In this document: positions 10,114 through 20,382 of the stretch, one piece after another | How the letters are laid out: each line of letters begins with the position of its first letter | How positions within the stretch are numbered: the first letter of the stretch is position 1 | From: Brevipalpus yothersi | Lineage: Eukaryota > Arthropoda > Arachnida > Trombidiformes > Tenuipalpidae | Assembly: GCA_003956705.1 (NCBI GenBank) | Contig: QZCP01000520.1 | Location: forward strand, 1 to 25,001 | Reading direction: 5' to 3' | Length of the DNA: 25,001 nt | Notes under the pieces: model-generated | The model's input: only the letters and a program-made list of their open reading frames with translations | What the model was told of the DNA's origin: nothing | Databases searched by the model: none | Made by a program: the position numbers and the translations under genes

Positions 10114-10346
10114 GGGCAAATACCAACTCATCGAACATTGAGCGGGACCCACTTTAAATGTCCTTGACAAAAACTTTCTTTGTAGTTGCTTACTGGTTAC
10201 TTCTGGTTACTTCCGGCTACTCTGGATCACTATCTTGATCTTAATCAATTATGATTTTATGATCGCCTAACATTTTTATCCTCTGTCACTGTTCCTTTTC
10301 ATTATTTTTTTGTTCATATCAACCAATTGTCGAACATCAAAGCGCC

Positions 10347-11504
10347 ATGAACACTTCCAAAGTTGATGCTCACAGTGATTCCGAGTTCATATTCATCATA
10401 CTCAGAGTGGAAGGAAAGATTAGCGGCAATATTCATTTTAAAACTAGCATCTTGACTCCTATGAGAGATATAAAACGTTCATACAGCGAACAAGTGGTAA
10501 GTGTTACTTGTGTTGCGAGTGTTTTCCACTTTTTTCAAGTTGAATTTTGTTCTCTCATGATTAATCGATTTTTATTTCCAATCATATCAGGGAATACCGA
10601 TCAGTTCATTGAGATTTTTCTATCAGTATAAGCTGGTTAATGATTCCGATACACTAGAGTCCCTAAGAAGGGGAATTACATACGTTGATGCGCTAGATAG
10701 ATACAAGATACGCGCTTTGGTAAATGCTGAATCTTATTTCATCACCAAAATGATCGGCAGCCACTGGAAACATGTTTCCTTCTTAATCGATGACGATGTG
10801 AAATTTTCATCTCCACGAGTTTTTCTACCAATTGAAAACAACCGATGTGAATTTATTGTCAAGTGTCATCGAAAATCTATCGAATCAAGTACTCTTCCAA
10901 CTCAAAATATCAATCGTCGAATATTCCCATGTGTTATAGAAACCTCTAAAGTCGATGATGGGGATAGTTCGGAATACATTCAATTTAAAGTAGTCAAGCA
11001 GAATTTCGATGATATTCATTTCAAAGTTAGCCCTTCATCTTGTTTGGGAGAAATGAAACGTTCCTACAGCGAGCAAGTGGTAAATGATAATCTAAGCTCA
11101 AAATTTTCGAATGAGTTTTGTTTCAATTCTTAACTTTGCTTTTGTAGGGCTTACCAATCGCTTCACTGATGTTTTTTTTCAATGGTCATTTAATCGATGA
11201 TGCCAGTACATCCAAACTTGTGGGACTGAGAAATGGTGACGAAATTCGTGCTGTTAGTGATGAAGAATCTTTCATTAACTACCGAATGAGGTGCGACGAT
11301 AGGACTCAGGAATGTCTTATTCTGTTTCCGATTCACATTCAATTCAAAGGTCTCCCACGAGAGGATCGTAAAATTCTTCCAGAAAACTATTCTTCGAACT
11401 ATGATAGAATCTTTAGTGTGGATTACACGATCAATCCTCTCAGAAGTATGAATGATGAAATAGGTATCACTCCACCCATCTACTGTTCGTCCCATAAGAA
11501 ATGA
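10347..11504 (+). CDS. Tandem SUMO-like protein B (S-L-S-L)
   Basis: Exons 10347-10496, 10591-11079 and 11148-11504 give 331 residues. Exon 1 has exactly the same length as in protein A (150 nt). SUMO-like domain 1 (about 12-100) has a longer loop before its last strand (around residues 77-88) and ends AESYF in place of EQSGG; domain 2 (about 177-256) ends EESFI. Each is followed by the L module (about 98-152 and 254-308). Both introns are phase 0 at the SUMO position and unusually short (94 and 68 nt). About 100 nt around the second S-L junction (11231-11330) are almost identical to protein A (8601-8700), while the flanking exon sequence is far more diverged. No di-glycine, so conjugation is not expected. 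Function unknown. Confidence 0.85.
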
Positions 11505-12134
11505 GAATAGGTTTTGGCTTTTTTCACCAGAAAAGAGGTGGATAAATCGGATGAAGTTTTTAGGATAGAATCTTCAGGAGATAGGTTTGCTGATTATTTA
11601 GGAAAAATACTCTCTTCATGTTTTCCTCTGAATATTCTCACCCTCAAAAATGAGTCATCAAATATTGGGTGTTTTGGTGAATTTTCTTCGCTGATTTTTT
11701 TCCAAATTGAGAATCTAAAGTATTCTTTGTCAAATTAGAAAAGAAAGATGCAAAAAACTCGAAGGTTTAATTGATGAATTCGAATCCATCTGTTATGTCA
11801 TGTCTAAGTGAAAAATTGTTTTTCTTTTAATGGTTTTCATGGCTAAAGTGAGTCCAAATAAAAAGAGAGCTAACAAAATTTTCAACTGCTTGTCATTGGA
11901 AAATTCATTCCTTAAGTCAAGGCACTACTGGATCTCTGGTAGAAAATATGAGAAAGTGAAAAAAAGAAGGCCAATGGGAAGATAAAATTCTATCAGATGA
12001 AGTTTCAGCGATCAATTCTCAAATTTGCTATTCGTCGTCACTTGAATCACCATTTGTTCGAGCTCTTGGACCCAAAGAAGAACAAGCTTCAATATATTAT
12101 CTTTTTTGTTTGGATTGATTCTCTGGAAGAAATA
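11505..12134. other. Spacer between tandem gene B and MOB1
   Basis: Convergent 3' flanks. The part at 11720-11800 resembles the 3' flank of gene A (9035-9110), and 11842-11909 matches 9897-9960. I find no ferritin relic here, unlike the first two units. The open frame 11514-11738 has no ATG start and no homology. Confidence 0.5.
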
Positions 12135-13421
12135 TCACCGACGGTCTTTGTAACCGGGAAAAAATGCACTATATCGTGGAGGAGGAACACTGGGTATTGA
12201 TGTGTTTGTGGTATGAGAGAGTCCTGCCCCTGAATTCGAAATAGAAGGTCCTGAAGCAGAAGGAGCATTCTCAGGAATCGGTGGGTTTCTTTGCATTTGA
12301 ATATTGGCACTTGATTTTTTGTTACTAGTTGAATGATGATTTGAATTGCTACTGTCTTTAGTTGAAAGCGTATCGATCAACTCTTGTAGAGGTGCCAGCT
12401 CTCTCTTTTCGATTAGATCAAATTCTTGAACAAAGAATATAAAATGTTTGAAGCTGGTATTGAGGTGAGCTTCTTCTCCTAACTGGAAGACTTCGTCGAA
12501 ATGTTGGTGATATATGTGAGCATACACTCGAAACAGTCGTCTTAGAAGTTGCTTCGCAGACGACAAAAAATTCTTTGGAAATGGTACTCCTATAATGACA
12601 TAAAGGAAAAGAGAAAAAAAGAAAAACAGAATGAGTGAAGGATGTGAGACAGGCAGGACTGGTGAGAGAAACTGAGTGAAATAGATCACTTAGATATGAA
12701 ACTGGTGACATCCTGTTATTTTCATTAACATCGGTGATCTTTTTGGTTAAAGATTCCATGATAAGGGAGATAGTTTCATTGGAAGAATAGTCTCGATCAC
12801 ATTTGCTAACTTTTACAGAGAAAATATGATAAAATGGAATAAACAGGCTGTAATCATACCTATTTTCGAAGGGAAAAGTGATTCATCATCAAGTTGATCC
12901 TGTACCCATGTCATTAAGTAGTCTATATATTTGGGTGCAGAACATTTGATTGGTTTTTTCACTGTCTGACCATCGGCCCAGTGATATTCATATTTTTGTC
13001 CTGCCGACATAACAGGACACTTTTCCTCGGTACAAAATTCGGTGATCGTACCATAGAGCATATTGATTTGATTGAAGAAATCCACAATGTTGACGGCGAC
13101 CCATTCATTCAAATCTTCACCTTCTGGTAACATCACTGCCAAACGTAGATTACCAGAGCCTAAAGTTGCGGCAGCATGTTTCATCAAATCATATTGATGG
13201 GTTCCTTCTGGTATATTTTTTTTAGGCTTGAATGTTTTGTTTGAGCGCCCTCCGCTAAACGAAAAGGAACCGAAAAAAAAGTGAAAAAAATTAGTATCAT
13301 CTCGAAATCACATCAAACCTGGTAGCCTTCATTATATCATACGATAAACTAATCAAAATTTGTTGATAATAATGATAACATCTCGAGAATGAATAATCAT
13401 TACTCACAATAGGAAACTCAT
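12135..13421 (-). CDS. MOB1: MOB kinase activator 1 (Mats)
   Basis: Three exons: 13421-13408 (14 nt, encoding MSFL and two bases), 13254-12860 and 12589-12135, giving 287 residues. MOB1 binds and activates LATS/Warts (NDR) kinases in the Hippo pathway after phosphorylation by MST/Hippo. The core is near-canonical. Zinc ligands Cys79, Cys84, His161 and His166 fall at the family positions, as do the MST target threonines Thr12 and Thr35. HWADG, SAPKYIDYLM and LNTSFKHFIFF are present. The usual protein ends soon after KLxSKDR, at about 216-219 residues. Here the frame continues for about 70 residues of Ser/Asn/Pro-rich sequence with a PPPRY (PPxY) motif at 272-276 and ends GYKDRR. The tiny first exon is supported by a good GTGAGT donor, the acceptor TTTAG and the restored MSFLFGGRSNKTFKPKKN start. 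Confidence 0.95.
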
Positions 13422-14226
13422 TCTGCACACACACAGCTGTGTTTTGCAAAAGTCTTTGACCAGATTAGCTTGAGAACAACTTGATAATAATGCACAAAAA
13501 CCAATACCAAAGGACTGTGGTGTCGATAATGGCTATGACAGATGATTTAAAACATTTTATTGATTGATTAAGGATCTTTTACAAGAGACAATTACACTAA
13601 TCAACAAAATTTGAAACGTACAACAGAAAAAAGAGATCATAAATTAACCATCTAAACACCGATTTCATTATGCAAACTTTATCTCATGAACACTTTGAAT
13701 CACACAATTTTTATTTACACTCGCAAAGCGCCCTCAACCACATTGATGATGAGTTAAATTCTTTTTTCAATCTCTCGATAAATTGAACTTTTCGGAATTT
13801 AACTTCGTATTCTTTCCAAGAAATAGCCTGAACAGATTTTCGATTCTCTCTGACACCTTGCCAGAAACACTGAAAAGTGATAATTCTCTCTCTCTCTCTT
13901 GGTACAACTTTTTGGTTGCACCATGTCAGATTAATTGGGAGCAATCAACATATTTATGAGACGATAAATTTTCATCATAATTGAGCAAAAAATATTAGGA
14001 AATTTTTCGATAATTCTATGCAATTTGAGAATAAACTTTTTCTTTCATGTTAGGATTAAATCTCGAGAATGAGCAAATCAATATTGATCAGTGAATCGTA
14101 AAATATGTTATGAGATTCCGTTCTGATTTGTTGAAAAAATGAATGAATCAATCTTATTTGAATAGAAGGAACATAAATCTTCGTTATTTAAAAAAATTCA
14201 TCAAAATGAATGTTTACTTTGAGTTA
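13422..14226. other. Spacer between MOB1 and clarin
   Basis: MOB1 5' flank and clarin 3' flank, both on the minus strand. On the minus strand a good acceptor (CACTTTTCAG at about 13870) precedes 52 open codons ending at 13711 directly before an ATAAA run. The peptide is basic with several Trp and matches nothing I know, so it could be an orphan exon or chance. Confidence 0.4.
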
Positions 14227-17130
14227 TTAATATAGCATGATGACACCTTCAGGATTTTTATCCGCAGAAGAACGATTTTTCATCCGAAGAATTGGCCGCT
14301 TTATGGCCATGAAAATTATGAGAATATTTAATAAAAATAGAAGCATAGATAGTGCTACCAAAAAATAGCTGTAACCAAATCGAGATCGATTCTCTGATGT
14401 CCATCCATCGTTAATTTCTTCGACGGTGAGCACATTGTACTTGAGTTTGTTTTGATACTGGACAAACCAACTCAAACAAGCAGCACCACAAAAAAGAGCT
14501 ATTCGAGAAAAAAAAAGAAAAAAAATTGTTGAAAGCAATTTGAATAAAATATAGCCATGAGAATAATTTAAAATACTAAAATAGATTCATCATCATCTCG
14601 ATTCCTACCAAAGAAGAAAAAACTATCAATGTCAATGAAAACAATAAATCGAAATATGCTTTAAAGTTAAGATTCGAATTTATCTTTTCGTCGATGACGC
14701 TGAAGGTGGAACAGAAATTTTATCTAATTGGTGGATATTTTTGAGAGAAAATTTCGAATTGGTCATCTCTCTAATGAAAATGATAGAGGGTGGAGAAAGA
14801 TGGAAAACTTTTGCCGGTCCATTAAGAAAGTTTAGGGGATCTTTTATTGGACATATAGTTTGATCCCCTGAAAGCTAGCCGATCCTTGAATTTGTTTATC
14901 CTATTTTCTTCTTCCACCACAAAAAAAAAGTGTTCCTTAGTGGAGCAATTGTAGATGTGTTAGCCTAATTTGGGAAATCAGATCTGTTTTATCAGCAGAG
15001 ATGATAAAAAGAGATCAAGAATAAGGATGGGCTATTTTGCCCAATTAGAAGACGATAATCAGAAAAACACAATAATCCAGTTTCTAACGAAAACTTGATG
15101 ATTGATGTTGTTGCTGTTGTTGTTCATCAAAGTGATCTTGAAATAGTTCGCTAATAAATGGAGGAATAAACACCTCTTGATATCAGTCAAAATATTCTTT
15201 TTTACCAAGATCACAATACCGATTCTTCTCATTCTCGTTCTCATTGGAATCAAAATATTTCCACCTTTCAAATAGTCAACTCCTTTGAATAATATTTTCA
15301 ACACTCATATCCAAACATCAGATCAAGATAGGGAAAAAGGTATGAATGATGATCTAAAAAAGGTTTGACTAATAATAATCTGGCCATATATTCGTCCATA
15401 TATTCCAATTATCATGATGATCTCTGCTCTATCAGCAATCAAAGTGATATCTCATGAAGTGCCAACGGAACAAGAAAAAGACAAAATGAAAGAAGAAAAA
15501 AAAAATTAGACAACAAAATTACATGGCATCTTGAGGTGAGAAAAAGAGAGGATCAATCACTTTTTCTGTTTGATACGATGTAATCAAAAATTATTATGAA
15601 GGTAAGCGAATCTAAGAAAATATCTAGACCGGAGAGGGAAGGGAATAAAAAAAGGTGAGATAATGAATAAAAAAAAGTACAAGTTCATTCATGAGAAACC
15701 GGATCACATCATGTTGAAAGTGCGTGCAAAAAGGTGAAAAAAAAATTTCGTGACAAGAAAGTTATTGTTTCTCTCTTTCTCTATCTATTTTTCATAGAAG
15801 AAAGTCTTGGTGAAAATTATGAGAAAAATATGGGTTCCTGCGAAGAAATCTCATATTTTTGGGGTTAAAAATTGAAAAAAAACCCTTGCTATATGCGGCT
15901 AGAATCAACTAATCTGACATGTAATTTGAAATCAATTCGATAAACAAGTTAACAACAAGAGATAGAGGTTAAAAAAAAGTTTCCTTCCCACAATCGTTGA
16001 CTACTTGTGAGATGTGATTATTCAATGAACATCCAGTCAAAATGCAAACTACCACCACTACTCCTTTATTTTCCAAATAATAGGGAATGAAAAGGATGCT
16101 GGCGGGTATCTTTCTTTTTCATATGAGATGTGTTTAATTTCATTAGACAAAAACGAACGACCTTAATCCGGTAAGAACTCAAACAACTGAACACATTTAA
16201 AAATGCATATAATCAGTTAACAAGGCCAAGAGTATATATATAAAAATATTCAACTGAACACTACTCTTTCGAAGGTCTGTAGTAATAGTAGATCGCTCTA
16301 TAAGCCGCTTAAAATGTCACAATATCAGACAGTTTTTGAGTCTAAAACTTGAGCTTAATATCGATGAATCAGTCAATTGTGGACCCCTGAAAGCCCTTAA
16401 AAAGTTGGCCAAAGTGGCGAGAAATGAACATGAGTGATGGCTTGAGTGTGTAGCAAAAAAAATTGACAGCATCAAGGAACGAAACAGTTCACCCAACGAA
16501 TCAATCACCGAGAAAAAAAATATCAAGCTTTTTTAAAACACAGCAGGTTGCTACTGTTACTGTATCACATACACACAAGGGTAGAGAGATGTGAAAAGTG
16601 TGGAAAAAGATGTTGAAGACACACATAAATATCGAAAGATCTGTCAAGTAGAGGCTCTTCTTTCCTAACAGTCTGTGGGAATCATAGAGAGAGAGGGAGA
16701 GATAAAATGAGAAAGGACTCCAAATCAGCTCAGAAAAGATTTTTCTACCTTTCCTCTATCTATTTCTTTTTCACATTCGTTCTGCTTTACCTTCTCAATT
16801 ATCCTGAGAATTCGGACTATTTATCGCTTCTATGAATTCTCATCAAGAGTTCACAGGAGTGGACACATGGCAGGGAAGAAGCAAAAGATACAGAAGTAGC
16901 AGTTTAACAGAGTGTAGCTGTAAAGAAAATGAGAGAAAAAAAGAAGTAGAACATGCCTTGAGGCCGAAAAATCACACTACTAGATACGGGCTTCATTTTC
17001 ACACAGAGGCCATTCAACAAGAGAGAGAGAGAATCACATTCTTGAGTGAGTTTTTCACATTATTCAAACCTAAACTAAATACCTTAGCCCAGCTTCTCAC
17101 ACCGTGTGGTCAGCTAAGTTCGAGAGGTTG

Positions 17131-17175
<45 letters not shown>

Positions 17176-18889
17176 GAAAGAGAGAACACAAAGAATTATC
17201 TTGTGAGAGAAAAATTTAGCGATATGAGTCCTGGGAAACAAATTTTTGGAAAGAGAGAGAATATTTCAGAATGAGATCAAGGTATGGGTCATGGAAAGAA
17301 TGGTAGAGACATCATCTCAAGCTAACAAGGTAGGGGAAATGATCAGCTTGGGATAAACAAATGCAAATAAGCCTCCCATAGATCAGGATAAGGAGCGGAA
17401 AAAGTTTGAGAAAAGTTTTCTCATGATACACATCAGAAGCTGGAAGTCAGAAAACTCAATCAACATTATGATTGATAGTGTATGGAACGTTGGATAACAA
17501 TCAGAAACAATCAAGATGATGATGATGATAATGATGAAAATAGAAAAAGAAAAACAAGAGGCAACTGTTCACAGTTTATCTGTCAGTGTATATGATGTGT
17601 GGAATGTAATTTACCTGCGAATCCATTCCAAAGAAATAGCCCTCGCAGTCCAGTGATTACTTCGATGGGTGTGATTACGGTGTTAATGATGGCAAATATT
17701 AAGCTGACGAGGCCGAAAAGAATGGCTATGGCAATTGAAAGTACGGTGAATAACCAGAGTCCGAATTGCATCAGGCTTGGATTTCGCATTAACTCTTCTT
17801 TAACTGTGAAATGAGAAGAGAAGAATAATAGCCGCAAGAAGCGGAAAACCAATTAAATAATGGTCAATATATGATGCAATTTGAATAAGTGAAAATTTTT
17901 CAAGATGATCAAAAATAATGAGCAACGGAAAAGCTATTCTGTTTAGGGTGGTCTTAAGTGATGAGGATCATTTAAATGTAGTGTGTCAAAAAAGTGTTTT
18001 CCATGGCTTCTATCTATATCAACTCTGTGGTCTTGCTTTGATGAATTGTTTCGCGTCATTATTTTGGCCTCGACTAACGATGAGGTTTTTGAGAAGTAAA
18101 GAAGCGAGAAAGAAAAAAGATTTACAACTTTTGCCACCATTTTCTTTGATTCACTGATTTCACTTGTGTGTTTCATCATTATCAAGTCAATTTTAAGACA
18201 ATTTTGGGGATGCTTGGTTGAAACACAAGGAATACCATCTGCTTGACACACTCCTTGAAACATAATACTGTGGTTTACAATGTGTATTGGTGGGGTAGAA
18301 AAAAGAATTATTATTATCACTCGTTACTTTTGGAACGATATTGCCTCTTCTCATCATCGTAGAAATAGTATTATTATGATTATTATTATAGCACTAGTAT
18401 CATTCCGCTTATTACTCAAATTTTATAGCTCCAATTAGAGTTTTGAATTCATGAAAAATCGCAAACTTGTCGAAAAGTTGAGGAAAGAGTAGAAAACGAT
18501 AATGACTTGATCAACCTCACTTGACTGTTGATCACTTGTTTACAAAAATGTTATTAAAATATAATATCGGCCAATTGGATGGGCAAAAAAATGGAAATCT
18601 ATTTAGAGCTCAATTGTTTATAGTATCAACTTCAATTTTCTTGATTTAAGAAAGGAAGCGAGAGAGAGAGAAAAAAATGAGAAAATATTTCCCTGAAAAG
18701 GACTAAAACAATTTAATAACGCTCGTGACATTTGACTTTATCTCCCTTGATACAGAATAGTCTTAAAATTTACTTCGCTTAATTCATTCAAGTATGATAC
18801 ATGTATAACTGATTTGCATTCGATAAATGAGTAGAAAATTGAAATGAATAATCATTTCCTGCCCGAAAAAAAGAGGGAACATATAAAAT

Positions 18890-18950
<61 letters not shown>

Positions 18951-19633
18951 CAAAAACTATGCTCAAATTCAATCTCAGTGTTCTATGAATGTTCATATAT
19001 ACGGACGTAACATGTTCCATGGTAAGAGTATATCTCAATGCAGTATCAAATGAATGGAAAAGAGGAAGATGATAGAAAGAAGGAGAAGAAGATGAAGAAA
19101 CTTGTGGTCAAGATCATTGCTCTCTTTTCCATCTTAACAGGTAATAACTACCTTCAATTCACTGGTAAACTTGATTTGTATGTGGAAAGTAAATGAAATA
19201 AAAGGAAAGAGAGAAGAGAGAGGAAGAGAAGAACTGCCAATGGAATGAAAAGTTGAAACTATCATTTCATGGTGTCTGATTGGTTTTGGCAAGATTGGTA
19301 AAATTTTGATTTCGGCCAGGTTGATAGAGAAAAAAAAGGCTCACAATTAGTAGATATTGTGTGTAACTTACTCCAAAGAGCTGTTGTACGATCACCAAGA
19401 CCATAATTGAGTATCTTTGTGCCATGAAAAAGGCCAAAATAGATGTCTCCTTTAAATTTACGTCCATCCGAATCAATCACTTGATCCCGAATGTCCGGTG
19501 CATTTTGAAATTTAATCCTCTCTGGCTTTGATATAACCCACTTATGTGTGGCCAATGAGGCCAACAATAATGCCAAAGCAATCAAACAAATGATAAAAGT
19601 CATAAAAGTAAACACTCTTTTAGTCCTCTCCAT
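14227..19633 (-). CDS. Clarin family four-span membrane protein
   Basis: Exons 19633-19372, 17803-17615 and 14498-14227 give 240 residues (vertebrate clarins are about 226-232). Introns are large for this window (1,568 and 3,116 nt). Diagnostic matches: the first extracellular loop GDIYFGLFHGTK...YGLGDR (62-82), and PIEVITGLRGLFLWNG (133-148), which aligns with the PFETLHGPLGLYL region of clarin-1. Membrane helices fall at about 7-27, 101-127, 140-163 and 188-212. The tail ends MLY, as the vertebrate proteins end LMY. Clarins act in plasma membrane organisation; clarin-1 is the Usher syndrome 3A protein of hair cells and retina. The ATG at 19633 was chosen because MERTKRV leads directly into helix 1; the open frame upstream has no other ATG. 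Which of clarin 1-3 it is closest to cannot be told by eye. Confidence 0.88.
14499..17614. other. Clarin intron 2
   Basis: Long intron without a nested gene that I can support. It contains the GA-repeat at 17132-17186. The plus-strand open frame 16832-17206 runs through this repeat and is rejected. Confidence 0.6.
17132..17186. repeat. (AG)n microsatellite
   Basis: Long AG tract that degrades into AAAG units at its right end, inside clarin intron 2. Confidence 0.95.
17804..19371. other. Clarin intron 1
   Basis: AT-rich intron with a perfect GA repeat at 18893-18948. No nested gene is supported; open frames here are repeat-driven. Confidence 0.6.
18893..18948. repeat. (GA)n microsatellite
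   Basis: About 28 uninterrupted GA units, the longest perfect dinucleotide tract inside a gene in this window. Confidence 0.97.
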
Positions 19634-20205
19634 ATCGTTTTGGGACAATTGAAAGATGGCTGGTAGATTGATTAAGATCACTCTCTCTCACACACACACA
19701 TACACAATCAACTATCCACTATTCACTTGATTTCAGGACACATACAAAATTTTAGGGTCCCACCAAACAATGGTCTTGGTGTTCCGGTAGCCCCTTGAAA
19801 AAAAGGGACGGAAAAACTTTAATTACTTGAAGCGGTCACCAGTGGTGACCAAAAAATGACACACACAAAAAGGTCCACAATCTAACAGGTATACTCATGA
19901 AACTGACATTCAAAAAAGATGAACAACAAGTTTACACTGATGGGTGTGTGATTTGAGTAGACCCAAGTGGCACCATTGAGTATCCATTGCTATATATGGA
20001 TGATCATCCGGTGAAGGAATACACATTCAAAATTATAATACACAGGTATCAAGTAATCGAAAATGATATCGATAAAAAAGGATAATGTCGATTGTAACAC
20101 ACAGAATAGTGTTGATGAAAAATTTTGTCTGATCACTTCTTCAACTTCTTCACACACACACACAACTCCTATTGGCAAAGTTCTGAGTTCTGAAAAGCGT
20201 TTCTC
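19634..20205. other. Clarin 5' flank
   Basis: No gene recognised. Short (CA)n tracts at about 19690-19703 and 20151-20163. Confidence 0.5.
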
Positions 20206-20382
20206 TTACTGCTTAGCAATGCTCATTTGACTTGCGTCAGAACTTGGCCACGGTTTTTTGAGCCTCTTTTTTTTCGGTTCCCAATTCTTCAACCAGTTTG
20301 AGGCCGAAATAATATAAGACCCAACACAAACGCTGGCCAAGCCAACATGGACTGGCCTTTTCATTTGCCGAATCATCTTCAT
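20206..20382 (-). CDS. Possible small single-pass membrane protein, 58 aa
   Basis: Minus-strand ORF from the ATG at 20382 to the TAA at 20206. A short basic N-terminus (MKMIRQMKRP) leads into a hydrophobic stretch at about 11-27 (VHVGLASVCVGSYIISA), then a strongly basic segment (KNWEPKKKRLKKPW) and a polar tail. Base composition is richer in G/C than the surrounding AT-rich DNA, and an in-frame stop lies upstream. The layout resembles small mitochondrial or ER membrane proteins, but I cannot match a family. It could also be the last exon of a longer gene, though the upstream acceptor candidates are weak. Confidence 0.4.
   Translation of the reverse strand: MKMIRQMKRPVHVGLASVCVGSYIISASNWLKNWEPKKKRLKKPWPSSDASQMSIAKQ

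Larger units (their letters stand above)
8896..10346. other. Relic-bearing spacer between the tandem genes
   Basis: Contains the ferritin relic and the MOB relic listed separately. The stretch 9897-9960 aligns with 11842-11909 downstream of gene B. A 21-nt string (TTCTAAAAACTYGAATTTGAC pattern, starting at 9574) recurs starting at 10093. The rest is AT-rich with no gene. Confidence 0.6.

Noticed and set aside
6171..11504. Retroposition as origin of the SUMO-like copies
   Set aside because: All five diverged domains keep the canonical SUMO intron position and phase, and flanking DNA is duplicated too.
11514..11738. 74-codon open frame after gene B
   Set aside because: No ATG start, no homology, and it lies in duplicated 3' flank.
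16832..17206. 124-codon open frame on the plus strand
   Set aside because: Largely driven by the GA microsatellite and located inside a clarin intron.
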